64,000 nt of DNA, from contig CAYRDX010000017.1 of NCBI GenBank assembly GCA_964423205.1, forward strand, positions 6,817 through 70,816, read 5' to 3'. Shown in pieces: positions 16,888 through 25,387 of this stretch (position 1 is the first letter of the stretch; each line of letters begins with the position of its first letter). The notes below the pieces were generated by a model. That model was not told the origin of the DNA. It saw nothing but the letters and a program-made list of their open reading frames with translations, and ran no database searches. This DNA comes from UBA6168 sp964423205 (GTDB lineage: Bacteria > Bacteroidota > Bacteroidia > Chitinophagales > Saprospiraceae). The translations under genes and the position numbers were made by a program.

Positions 16888-17763
16888 CTAAACTGAATTG
16901 GCAACCTGTTCTTTGATTTTTTCCAGATCATCTTTCATTTGAACTACAAAACGCTGAATTTCTGCAGAATAGGCCTTGGCCCCAAGGGTGTTGATTTCCC
17001 GCCCCATTTCCTGACTAATGAAGCTAAGCTTGCGACCTTTGGAGGTACTCTTATTGTCCAACTGCTCCAAAAAGTATTTACAATGTTGTTCCAGTCTTAC
17101 CTTTTCTTCAGTAATGTCAATCTTCTCTATATAGTATAAAGCCTCCTGCTCAAATCTGTTTTCATCAACATTTTCCTTACCGACAAATTCTTCGAGATTC
17201 TGGCGAATACGTGCCTGGAGTTGTTCTATCCTTTCCTTTTCAAAAGGTGCAAGTTCTTTAAGTCCAGCCAAAATGTTGCTGATTCTTAGCTTCAGGTCTT
17301 CCTCCATTGCTTTGCCTTCCGCCGCCCGGAATTTGTCGAAAAAGCCCAAGGCTCCATTTAATACTCCCTCTACGGCATGCCACTCCTCTTCATCAATTTC
17401 ATCCTCCAGTGTTACCACAACATTCGGTATGCGTAAAATGGCACCAAGGATTCCATCCTTTGGAATGCTAAGTTCTGTTGAAACAGCATTCAACTCCCGG
17501 TAGTATTTTTTGAAGAGGGGAAGATTAAGCCCGAATCCATCATCTCCCTGCAGAGATTTAATTTCGATGATGAGGTCAATTTTTCCGCGTTCCACTCTTT
17601 CTGTAAGAATCCTCCTTAGCACATGTTCCTTTTCTTTAAAGCTTGAAGGTACTTTCAGTCGAAAGTCAGTGTATTTGCTGTTCAAGGAACGTAACTCAAC
17701 TAATATGGTCTTATTCTTAAAAGTACCCGTTGAGCGGCCGTAGCCAGTCATGGAATGTAACAT
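16888..17763 (-). CDS. yicC: YicC family endoribonuclease
   Basis: 291 residues with the family start LHSMTGYGRS, the RSLNSKYTDFRLKVPSSF segment, and the C-terminal signature KGRKLSFISQEMGREINTLG. Members are RNA endonucleases linked to RNA turnover and, in several bacteria, to stationary-phase survival. It is the first gene of a yicC-gmk unit. The 393-bp region upstream (17764-18156) separates it from the divergent HU gene and presumably holds both promoters. Confidence 0.95.
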   Translation of the reverse strand: MLHSMTGYGRSTGTFKNKTILVELRSLNSKYTDFRLKVPSSFKEKEHVLRRILTERVERGKIDLIIEIKSLQGDDGFGLNLPLFKKYYRELNAVSTELSIPKDGILGAILRIPNVVVTLEDEIDEEEWHAVEGVLNGALGFFDKFRAAEGKAMEEDLKLRISNILAGLKELAPFEKERIEQLQARIRQNLEEFVGKENVDENRFEQEALYYIEKIDITEEKVRLEQHCKYFLEQLDNKSTSKGRKLSFISQEMGREINTLGAKAYSAEIQRFVVQMKDDLEKIKEQVANSV

Positions 17764-18094
17764 GCCTGAGAGTTTTGAAGGTTTTTTACGCTGTCCACTT
17801 TAATTACTGGAAGGCAGTGGGCAAATATAGGCAGAGTTCTAATAAATAATGGTACGTGTTAGATTTAGGCAGTAAAACGCTTTGAAGAGGAGAAGTTTAT
17901 GAAGAGTTGAAAGAAAATCAGACAATTAACAAAGGTTATTACCATATTTTTGATTCAATAATTTACCTTCGCGCTCCGTTTTTCAGGCGTAAACACGCGG
18001 ACAACGTTTTTTAGTGGGTCCCATGAAATGTAAATGCCTGATAATTAGAGTTAAAATAGACATTTAATTTTCGTGAAAGGAAAAAATTCCGAAA

Positions 18095-18113
18095 TTTGCA
18101 GCTCAATTGCAAA
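18095..18113. promoter_or_regulatory. Dyad TTTGCA-N7-TGCAAA ahead of the HU gene
   Basis: A perfect 6-bp inverted repeat 44 bp before the HU start codon. It could be an operator or a leader hairpin. The rest of 17764-18156 is AT-rich, with no coding signal seen. Confidence 0.35.
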
Positions 18114-18156
18114 ATCAGAATTTTTTCCACAACTCATTCTAAACCAATAAAGTAAG

Positions 18157-18468
18157 ATGAGAAAAGCTGACTTAGTAACAGCAATTTCCGAGAACACAGG
18201 AGTACCAAAAGTTGATGTTCTGGTAACGCTCGAAGAATTTTTCAAATCTGTAAAAGGATCACTCTCAGGTGGTGAAAATGTGTACATCCGTGGATTTGGG
18301 AGTTTTATAATCAAAAAAAGAAAAAAGAAAGTTGGACGCCATATCAAGAAAAATGTGTCCATTGAAATCCCGGAACATTTTATTCCAGCATTTAAGCCAG
18401 CCAAGATCTTCACTGAACAGGTAAAGGAAAATGTAAATAACCTTCCTGATGAAGAAAACGATGACTGA
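18157..18468 (+). CDS. HU/IHF family DNA-binding protein
   Basis: 103 residues. The start MRKADLVTAISENTGVPK, the SVKGSLSGGENVYIRGFGSF beta-arm base and the basic arm KKRKKKVGRHIKKNVSIEIP are HU-type, and FIPAFKPAKIF closes the fold. An acidic tail (LPDEENDD) follows. It binds and bends DNA as a homodimer. First gene of a plus-strand run HU, TPR protein, tiny basic protein, rng. Confidence 0.95.
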   Translation: MRKADLVTAISENTGVPKVDVLVTLEEFFKSVKGSLSGGENVYIRGFGSFIIKKRKKKVGRHIKKNVSIEIPEHFIPAFKPAKIFTEQVKENVNNLPDEENDD

Positions 18469-18497
18469 TTCTTTCGCTTTTAAATATTCCGGCAATC

Positions 18498-19283
18498 ATG
18501 ACTAAACTGCAATGGTCTGTCTTGCTGGCTGCTGGGGTCTTGGTCTTGTTCCTCTATTTTGTCTTGGATACCAAGCCATCTTCACAGAAAAATATTGAAG
18601 CGAAAAGAGCACTTTCAGCAGTAAGTACCGACATCAGCACTCTGGTGAAGGCAGCCCATGAGGAGTTGAACTCTGATGAAATGGGTTTAATCCACGCTCT
18701 CGACTCGGAGCTTCAAAAGTCCTCTGACGATTCAGTCAAAGTGGAAATTTATAAGAAGCTCTCCGGCCAGTGGTACAATTTGAATAAGCCGGCAATTGCC
18801 GGGTATTATGCCGAAAAAGTTGCTGAGATTGAACGAGGTGCATTAGCCTGGTCTATAGCAGGCACCACTTTTTCAATCTGCGTGGAGCAGGAAGGCGAGG
18901 AGAAGGTAAGAAATTACTGTGCTGAAAGAGCAGTGCAAGCACTTGAAAAGGCCATTTCTTTGGAACCTGAAAATTTGCAGCACAGAATTAATCTGGCTGT
19001 TGTTTATGCCGAGGTGCCTCCAGAAGGTAATCCAATGACTGGCATTCAAATGCTACTGGACTTGAACAAGCAATTGCCGGAGAACGTTCCGGTAATAGTG
19101 CAGATAGGTAGATTGGCCATGAAAACAGGTCAATATGAAAAGGCAGCTGAAAGATTTGAGTCCGCCTTAGCTCTAGAACCTGACAATGCCAGAGCCGTAT
19201 GTCTGGCAGCGGAAGCATACACGGCTTTAGGAAACAATGAAAAAGCTGCGGCGTATCAATCTCGTTGTGCATCAAAAGAATAA
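18498..19283 (+). CDS. Membrane-anchored TPR protein
   Basis: 261 residues. One N-terminal membrane helix (LQWSVLLAAGVLVLFLYFVL) with no cleavage site, then helical repeats that include two clear TPR units near the C-terminus (YEKAAERFESALALEPDNAR, CLAAEAYTALGNNEKAAAYQ). The soluble part is probably periplasmic. It lies 29 bp after HU and 118 bp before the tiny basic protein gene. TPR proteins in this position next to HU and rng are common in Bacteroidota, but their role is not known. Confidence 0.85.
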   Translation: MTKLQWSVLLAAGVLVLFLYFVLDTKPSSQKNIEAKRALSAVSTDISTLVKAAHEELNSDEMGLIHALDSELQKSSDDSVKVEIYKKLSGQWYNLNKPAIAGYYAEKVAEIERGALAWSIAGTTFSICVEQEGEEKVRNYCAERAVQALEKAISLEPENLQHRINLAVVYAEVPPEGNPMTGIQMLLDLNKQLPENVPVIVQIGRLAMKTGQYEKAAERFESALALEPDNARAVCLAAEAYTALGNNEKAAAYQSRCASKE

Positions 19284-19401
19284 TTTGACATAAATGCCAT
19301 GATGTAACCTCAAATGCTTATTTATTGAATAATGCATTTCTTAAGGTGCATCATAGCGCGCGAAATAATATTACTTAACAGTTTTAAAAGAAAATATCAT
19401 T

Positions 19402-19497
19402 ATGCCATGTGGTAAAAAGCGTAAGCGCCATAAGATCGCTACACACAAACGCAAAAAGAGACTGAGAAAGAATCGTCACAAAAAGAAGAACCGCTAA
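19402..19497 (+). CDS. Tiny basic ribosomal-type protein (AURKAIP1/COX24, bS22/mS38-like)
   Basis: 31 residues, MPCGKKRKRHKIATHKRKKR followed by LRKNRHKKKNR, more than half Lys, Arg or His. This matches the AURKAIP1/COX24 domain, the family of mitochondrial small-subunit protein mS38 and mycobacterial bS22, which bind small-subunit rRNA. The assignment rests on the KKRKxHK and KRKKRLRKNRHKK pattern and on its place before rng. It has its own ATG after an AT-rich leader with no Shine-Dalgarno. It is too short for most gene callers. Confidence 0.82.
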   Translation: MPCGKKRKRHKIATHKRKKRLRKNRHKKKNR

Positions 19498-19928
19498 GTT
19501 TGAGTTTAGCTCTGGACAACCAGTTTATTTTGGATGGCCAGAGCCTTATGCATTCTCAACCGGAAAAACAACAGGTCATTGTTTCGGCTGAATTATCCAA
19601 TTGTACAGGAAGTAGCCACTCGACAGGTAAAAACCTTAAGGACCCAAAAGACTTACATGCTTCTGGCAAAAAATTAGCCGCAGCCCCAGGTAACCCAGAA
19701 TTTTATCATGACCTGTGCAATTACCAGCCAGTGATAAGTGCGTTGTGACGTAATAGTTTTGAGGGGATAGTATAGGTGTTATAAACCCCTTCAGGTAAAA
19801 GTCCTATCTTTTGTTTTGCACTTCATCCCGTTAAATTGCATGGGCCTTTGCAAACGAACTAGCCATCTGCCTGTTTTACTTCCTTAATGTATAGGTCCTG
19901 TCTCATGTATCCGGTTGTAATGCAATGG

Positions 19929-19944
19929 AATAACACGCGTTATT
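19929..19944 (+). promoter_or_regulatory. Leader hairpin just before rng
   Basis: AATAAC (19929-19934) pairs with GTTATT (19939-19944), ending 13 bp before the GTG start. It closes a 460-bp stretch (19498-19957) in which no gene is supported. This stretch may be a long rng leader. Confidence 0.3.
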
Positions 19945-19957
19945 AAATCATTTCAAA

Positions 19958-21508
19958 GTGGTAAAAGAACTAATAATCAACTCCGCTCCAACCGAAGTGG
20001 AATTAGCCCTTCTGGAAGACGGAAAGCTTGTGGAGTTGCACCATCAAAAGACCAACAACAACTTCACTGTCGGTGATATCTTCCTCGGCAGTGTCATTAA
20101 ACTAATGCCAGGACTAAATGCTGCTTTTGTTGACATTGGTCATAAGAAAGAGGCTTTTTTGCACTACACTGACCTTGGACCCAAACTGCGCTCTTTACTT
20201 AAATACACCAACAGTGCAGTTACCGGAGGAATAAACACCCATCACCTCGATAACTTCAAGCTGGAGCCGGAAATCATTAAAACCGGAAAAATCGACCAGG
20301 TGCTCGCAAAACGCCAACTGATATTGGTGCAGGTATTGAAAGAACCCATTTCAACCAAAGGTCCCCGGCTCAGTTGTGAAATCACCATTCCTGGAAGGTT
20401 TTTGGTGCTCACACCATTCTCCGATGTTGTTGCCGTTTCGAAAAAAATCTCCAACTCGGATGAACGGAAAAGACTCAAAAACCTGATTGAAAGCATCAAA
20501 CCCAAAGGATTTGGCGTCATTGTGCGCACTGCGGCTGAAGGAAAAAAGGTTCAGGACCTTCATGAGGAACTGGCTTTGATGCTGGAAAAATGGGAGGATA
20601 TTTTCAAACAGTTGAAAGGCTCTCGGCCCCCAGCGAAATTATTAAGTGAATTGGACAAGACCTCCAGCATTCTTCGGGATATCTTAAATGAGTCGTTCAA
20701 CAAAATTGTCACGAACGACAAGCAGCTCTATCTGAATATCCGCCATTTCATGGCAAACATTTCTCCCGATCAGGTTGACATCGTTTCAAATTACACTAAG
20801 AGCAAACCCATTTTTGACAATTACGGTGTGACCCGGCAAATAAAATCTTCCTTTGGCAAAACTGCTACGATGGACAGCGGTGCCTACATAGTTATTGAAA
20901 GCACGGAGGCCATGCACGTTGTAGACGTGAACAGCGGCCATAAGCTCAGCAGTCAGAATCAGGAAGAAGCTGTTTTGAATGTGAATATGGAGGCGGCAGA
21001 AGAAATAGCACGGCAATTGCGCCTACGCGATATCGGTGGATTGATCATCATCGACTTCATTGATATGCGCAATAACGAGCACAGGAAAACGCTATTTAAG
21101 GCCCTGAGAGACGCCATGCGAAAAGACCGGGCTCAACACACCATACTTCCACTCAGTAAGTTTGGCCTAATGCAAATTACCCGTCAGAGGGTACGCCCGG
21201 AAGTTAAAATCAATACGGCAGAGGTGTGTCCGTCATGCAGCGGCACTGGCAAAATCAATCCTTCCATCTTATTGACGGATGAAATTGAACGGGACCTGCG
21301 ATTTATTATCCAATCAGTGGGTAAGTCAAAACTTACACTAAAAACGCACCCATTCATTGAAGCTTTCTTGACCAAGGGTTTTCCAAGCAAGCGAATGAGA
21401 TGGTATATGCAGTTTTATAAATGGATTGAGTTAAAAGCAGATAGCAGTTTCCAACTTACCGAGTATAAGTTTTACAATGACAGTGATGATGAAATAAGGC
21501 TAAATTGA
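19958..21508 (+). CDS. rng: Ribonuclease G/E
   Basis: 516 residues. An S1-like domain (VGDIFLGSVIKLMPGLNAAFVD...) near the N-terminus is followed by the catalytic DNase I-like domain with VVDVNSGHK and GGLIIIDFIDMRNNEH, which carry the metal-binding Asp residues, then the zinc-link CPSCSGTGKI. It processes rRNA and degrades mRNA in the cytoplasm. The length suits RNase G rather than the long-tailed RNase E. The start is GTG. It follows the tiny ribosomal-type gene after a 460-bp leader, which raises the possibility of self-regulation as known for E. coli rne. Confidence 0.95.
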   Translation: MVKELIINSAPTEVELALLEDGKLVELHHQKTNNNFTVGDIFLGSVIKLMPGLNAAFVDIGHKKEAFLHYTDLGPKLRSLLKYTNSAVTGGINTHHLDNFKLEPEIIKTGKIDQVLAKRQLILVQVLKEPISTKGPRLSCEITIPGRFLVLTPFSDVVAVSKKISNSDERKRLKNLIESIKPKGFGVIVRTAAEGKKVQDLHEELALMLEKWEDIFKQLKGSRPPAKLLSELDKTSSILRDILNESFNKIVTNDKQLYLNIRHFMANISPDQVDIVSNYTKSKPIFDNYGVTRQIKSSFGKTATMDSGAYIVIESTEAMHVVDVNSGHKLSSQNQEEAVLNVNMEAAEEIARQLRLRDIGGLIIIDFIDMRNNEHRKTLFKALRDAMRKDRAQHTILPLSKFGLMQITRQRVRPEVKINTAEVCPSCSGTGKINPSILLTDEIERDLRFIIQSVGKSKLTLKTHPFIEAFLTKGFPSKRMRWYMQFYKWIELKADSSFQLTEYKFYNDSDDEIRLN

Positions 21509-21513
21509 GTTTG

Positions 21514-21557
21514 GGAGCAATAATGGATATCAGCCTTCAGCCACCCCTTATTGCTCC
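21514..21557 (+). terminator. Inverted repeat after rng
   Basis: GGAGCAATAA (21514-21523) pairs with TTATTGCTCC (21548-21557) across 24 nt. It begins 6 bp after the rng stop codon. There is no T-run, so it may be an mRNA 3'-end structure rather than an intrinsic terminator. Confidence 0.45.
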
Positions 21558-21773
21558 TGAATAGTCTTGGTTCCAAACCCTAATTCAAATTCACACAATA
21601 GTTTGTTGCCAGTTTTTAAGGAAGCTATTAGAGTTTCATTCAGGGGCAACCACAATCACTAGCCCTGCACCCCCACAGGAGTAGTATGATAATTAACATC
21701 TGAGCCAACCGGACTATCCATTTAATCGGCATGAGTGGTTAATTTTGCGGAAGCACAAACATAGCATTTTCGC

Positions 21774-22883
21774 TTGAGTCACAAAAAACGCATTCTGGTA
21801 GCACCACTTAACTGGGGACTTGGACATGCCACCCGGTCGATTCCCATTATTCAGGAACTACTGCGAAAAAAAACAGATGTATGTATTGCGTCAGATGGAG
21901 CGGCTCTAGAATTATTATCAAAAGAATTTCCCGGCCTTAAGAGTATTACTCTTCCGCCCTACAACATACTTTACCATAGTTCCAATATGGTATTTAACAT
22001 GGCACTGCAATTACCAAAAATACTACAGGCTGCCATAAAAGAATACAAAACAACCCAGGATATTGTTAGTCGTTACGGCATTCATGGCATCATATCAGAT
22101 GGCCGCTTTGGGTGTCGGCACAGAAATGTAAAATCGATTTTTGTTACTCATCAGCTTAACATACAACCTCCACAACTAAAATGGAGTGGTCTTAACCCAT
22201 TCTTACTTGCAGGTTCCAAATTATTAAATCGGATTAATCACAAAATAATATCAGCCTTTGATGAGTGTTGGGTACCTGATATTGATAATGAAAATAACTT
22301 GTCCGGATCATTAGGCCACCATTCAGAAAGATTAGCAAGGTATATTCCAGTACGTTACCTGGGAAGTTTATCGAGATTTAAACGAAAGAAAAGGGAGATT
22401 TTATATAATGCAATAGTGGTCCTTTCCGGCCCGGAACCACAACGGACTCTCCTGGAAAATAAAATAATTCAGCAGGCGGCAGCATTACAGGGCAAAAGAT
22501 TCCTGATAGTCAGGGGCCGAAAGGGTGGTTTGGGAAGTAAAGTGGTTTCAGAAAATATTGAAATAAAGGAGATCCTGGGTTCGCAGGAATTGAATGAAGC
22601 TATATTGAATTCCTGCATGTTTATAGGACGATCAGGTTATTCATCTATAATGGACTTGGCAGCACTTAGCACACCAGCTCTATTGATTCCCACTCCAGGC
22701 CAAACAGAACAGCAATATCTTGCCCAAAGGTTCTACAAAGACAGAATTTTTATGGTACAGGAACAAGATGCAATTGATATAAATTCTGCCTTTGAAAGGA
22801 TGTCTCTATTCACCGGCTTACAGCCTATATTTAGTTCACCGGAAAAACTAAGAGAGGCTATTGATACTTTGTTGCGGGCGTAG
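21774..22883 (+). CDS. MurG/GT28-like glycosyltransferase
   Basis: 369 residues. It starts KKRILVAPLNWGLGHATRSI, the glycine-rich acceptor-side loop of GT-B enzymes of the MurG/UGT type, and has a C-terminal donor domain with VVLSGPEPQRTLLE, FLIVRGRKG and FIGRSGYSSIMDLAAL. It probably transfers a nucleotide-activated sugar at the cytoplasmic face of the membrane; substrates are unknown. The start codon appears to be TTG. The stop codon TAG is formed at the exact junction with an insertion sequence: the T belongs to the gene and AG are the first bases of the IS terminal repeat. Confidence 0.85.
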   Translation: MSHKKRILVAPLNWGLGHATRSIPIIQELLRKKTDVCIASDGAALELLSKEFPGLKSITLPPYNILYHSSNMVFNMALQLPKILQAAIKEYKTTQDIVSRYGIHGIISDGRFGCRHRNVKSIFVTHQLNIQPPQLKWSGLNPFLLAGSKLLNRINHKIISAFDECWVPDIDNENNLSGSLGHHSERLARYIPVRYLGSLSRFKRKKREILYNAIVVLSGPEPQRTLLENKIIQQAAALQGKRFLIVRGRKGGLGSKVVSENIEIKEILGSQELNEAILNSCMFIGRSGYSSIMDLAALSTPALLIPTPGQTEQQYLAQRFYKDRIFMVQEQDAIDINSAFERMSLFTGLQPIFSSPEKLREAIDTLLRA

Positions 22884-22935
22884 AAGCGATTTGTCCCCCT
22901 CAAGAATGAGTTAAAAAAGGAGGAGAGAAAATTCC

Positions 22936-24312
22936 ATTTTTGCAAAAACAAAAACCGATAAATATGGAACAACTCACCCCCTTGCAAAGATAGCGAAACT
23001 GTTTAAAGAGACTATTGAGAATAAAGAAGCGAAGTTTGTTGAACAATTGAATAAGGGTGATTTATACAGTTTTGAGAATACTCTTTGGCATTGCATGCTG
23101 TTGCTTTACAACGAGCTTTGCGAGACATTCATGAGTGTATCGGCGACCCAGACGGAGGGTTTTATCAGGCAGAAAGCGGCTTGGCAAGCTTGTCAGGCGC
23201 AAAGCGAAAGTGCAGTTGGGGACTGGGCACTATGCAAGTGTAGTCGGCTTATATGCCAAAAAGGTCCCTAAGCAATACAAGGGTTCGAGGCATCTGCTGC
23301 ATCTTCATTGGAAGGTACAGAAAAGCGCCTCGCCAGCCTATTATAGTCAAGTAAGCCTGTATTCGGTGCTGTGTCCATCCTTTGAAGTGGCTGGACAAGT
23401 TATTGAAATACAAGGAATTGAATCAAATTTGGACAGGATAAAGGAACTTAGCTGTCATTTGGCGAAACAATGCAAGGGGCAACAAGCGGCTCTAAGCCGG
23501 GCCCCTGAGGAAAGCCTCAAGGGCAAGCGGGTGGTTTTCGGCATAGATGATGGCAGAACACGCACCCGTCAATACAATGGTAAAAAGAACAAGAAGGGCA
23601 ATGCCACTTTTGACACCCCATGGGTGGAACCAAAGATGTTTGTCATTGATGTTCTCAAGGACGAGGATGGTCAAGTGGACAGAACCTGCCTGCCCATCTA
23701 CGGTTGTCTGTTTGGCGATGATGAGCTAATAGAACTGCTGTCAAGCCATCCGCCAACTGGCGGAGACTGCAAATCGAGAAGGCGACGCAAGTGCAGGTTG
23801 TGGCAGACGGTTCTCCGTGGATTTGGAACAGGATGCGTGTAATGTTGGAAAAACTTGGGGTAGCTCCGGATAAAATAACTGAAACGCTGGACTATTATCA
23901 TGCATCGGAATATGTTGCGAAAATACTGGCAGGTCTGCCGAAGAAGTTTTTAGCGCAGGCTGCTGCACTTTCCAAGCAGTTCAAAGACTGGATTTGGGTT
24001 GGAGATATAGAGTCAATTGTGGAAAAATGCGAAGCGGTGTTCTCCAAACCAGGCCCTGACATAATTCGGTATGTAGGCTATTTTCAAAACAATGAAAACA
24101 AAATGCAATACGCTGACTATCAAAAGAATAACCTGATGTGCGGAAGCGGAATTATCGAATCTGGAATCCGGCGTGTAATCAATCTCAGATTCAAAAATGC
24201 CTCTTCATTTTGGAAGAAAGAAAACGTGGAAGGCTTATATTTCTTGCGGGGTATATTGCTGTCGTTTCGATGGAATATCATGATGGACAACCTTGTTTAT
24301 CAAGAAATATAG
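22936..24312 (+). pseudogene. Frameshifted DDE transposase (ISKra4-like)
   Basis: Three reading-frame segments together give one transposase. The N-terminal part (AKTKTDKYGTTHPLAKIAKL, ENTLWHCMLLLYNELCE) runs to about 23180. The middle part (KLVRRKAKVQLGTGHYASVV, VVFGIDDGRTRTRQYNGKKN, FDTPWVEPKMFVIDV, LPIYGCLFGDDEL) runs to about 23745. The C-terminal part (QVVADGSPWIWNRM, ITETLDYYHASEYV, CGSGIIESGIRRVINLRFKN) ends at 24312. The GIDDGRTRTR, VVADGSPWIW and GSGIIESGIRR blocks fit a DDE enzyme of the ISKra4 or a related type. The second frame change falls at a 16-bp palindrome. The element is probably inactive on its own. Confidence 0.85.
23749..23764. repeat. 16-bp palindrome at the transposase frameshift
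   Basis: TCCGCCAACTGGCGGA, arms of 6 with a 4-nt centre, lies exactly where the reading frame changes. It has the same form as the palindromes inside the GT9 gene. Confidence 0.7.
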
Positions 24313-24329
24313 GGGGACAAATCGCTTCT

Positions 24330-24458
24330 GCACCCGAAGCAGGTTGGTGTGCATTTCACTGGAAATATCGAGATGATGCCATCGCCAACAATGGTCTGAA
24401 TCCTGACAGGTACAATCCAGCAAAATGGAGATTTGGACTGGGTTATAGGTTGCTTTAG
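24330..24458 (+). pseudogene. Possible 3' remnant of a gene cut off by the IS
   Basis: Directly after the right terminal repeat there is an open stretch of 42 codons ending with RFGLGYRLL and a stop. Its aromatic, outer-membrane-like ending suggests the tail of a barrel protein, but there is no start and no recognised family. It may equally be chance. Confidence 0.3.
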
Positions 24459-24513
24459 AAAAGAAATGCCTAAAAACCACCAGACACATATCCTATGTCA
24501 CAAGACTTCTACC

Positions 24514-24596
24514 AGCCTGTTCAGCAGGCTTTAATTAAGAAAATGCGGTAGTTCCGGCAAGTGTTCCCGAAGGTATGAATAAGTGCTGCGGCACTT
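24514..24596. repeat. Small hairpins in the gap before pnuC
   Basis: AGCCTG (24514-24519) pairs with CAGGCT (24525-24530), followed by TTTAATT. AAGTGC (24581-24586) pairs with GCACTT (24591-24596). The rest of 24459-24739 shows no supported gene. Confidence 0.4.
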
Positions 24597-24739
24597 TCGG
24601 ACTGAAACCAACTGGCCCGGGGCCTTCCACTCGAGAAAAACTGCCTGCTGATTCCGACTGAACACTTTCTTGCACGGTGCTTTTGAGTGTTTTTTCAAGC
24701 TGTAAACCATAGCTTTGCCGCTGATTCAAACACCCATCA

Positions 24740-25363
24740 TTGACAGAGCCACTATTCAGACCGCTTTTTGAGCAGATTCAATCCCAAACCTTGCTGGACT
24801 GGACTATTACAGTCACAGCCCTCATTTATGTTTTTCTTGCCGCAAGGGAAAAAATAACCTGCTGGTTTTGGGGTATCATTTCCTGCAGTCTGTGGGCTTA
24901 TGCCGATTTTACCAAATACAACCTTTGGGTGGATGGGCTGCTTCAGATTTTTTACGTCGGCATGGGTGTATGGGGGTTGTATTCCTGGAAATACGGTGGC
25001 ACAGCCAATAAATCACTTAAAATCAGCAGCTTGCCCGCCAAACGACACCTCGTTTTTTTTGTCTGGGGCATTGCAATTACGCTGTTGTTAGGGTGGATTT
25101 TTGACCGATACACGCCTACCGCTTTGCCTTATCCCGATTCCTTCGTTACTGCATTTTCAATAATAGCGACCTTCCTGACCGTTCGAAAAGTACTGGAAAA
25201 CTGGCTCTATTGGATAGTCGTGGATTTTATTGCCATTTTCCTGTTCGCTACCCGTGAAGCATGGCTTGTGGCTTTTGTCATGGTTGTTTACACGATTATT
25301 GCCGTGTTCGGGTTTTTCACATGGAGTCGTACCTTTGCCGGCCAAACAAAGATTGACCATTAA
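24740..25363 (+). CDS. pnuC: Nicotinamide riboside/mononucleotide transporter PnuC
   Basis: 207 residues with about seven membrane helices. The PnuC pattern is present: REKITCWFWGIISCSLWAY, then YNLWVDGLLQIFYVGMGVWG and the later WLYWIVVDFIAIFLF. It moves nicotinamide riboside across the inner membrane by facilitated diffusion for NAD salvage. The start appears to be TTG; there is no nearby in-frame ATG. The DUF5916 gene follows after 24 bp, so they may be co-transcribed, though no functional link is known. No NAD riboswitch was recognised upstream. Confidence 0.93.
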   Translation: MTEPLFRPLFEQIQSQTLLDWTITVTALIYVFLAAREKITCWFWGIISCSLWAYADFTKYNLWVDGLLQIFYVGMGVWGLYSWKYGGTANKSLKISSLPAKRHLVFFVWGIAITLLLGWIFDRYTPTALPYPDSFVTAFSIIATFLTVRKVLENWLYWIVVDFIAIFLFATREAWLVAFVMVVYTIIAVFGFFTWSRTFAGQTKIDH

Positions 25364-25387
25364 CCTACGTTATTTATTCAGACTGTT

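Larger units (their letters stand above)
22882..24329 (+). mobile_element. Insertion sequence with perfect 19-bp terminal inverted repeats
   Basis: Left end AGAAGCGATTTGTCCCCCT (22882-22900) is exactly complementary to the right end at 24311-24329. The element is 1448 bp long and contains one broken DDE transposase gene. No target-site duplication is visible at the two junctions (…GGGCGT on the left, GCACCCG… on the right), which suggests either flank change after insertion or a family that does not leave a clear duplication. Confidence 0.92.

Noticed and set aside
18051..18413. Minus-strand open frame of 120 codons
   Set aside because: It is antisense to the HU gene, whose motifs are unmistakable.
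19500..19748. Plus-strand open frame of 82 codons before rng
   Set aside because: TTG start, low-complexity composition, no motif and no partner; more likely leader RNA sequence.
24535..24729. Minus-strand open frame with a Gly/Pro-rich stretch
   Set aside because: It covers several small hairpins, has no start context or recognisable fold, and is probably repeat-derived.
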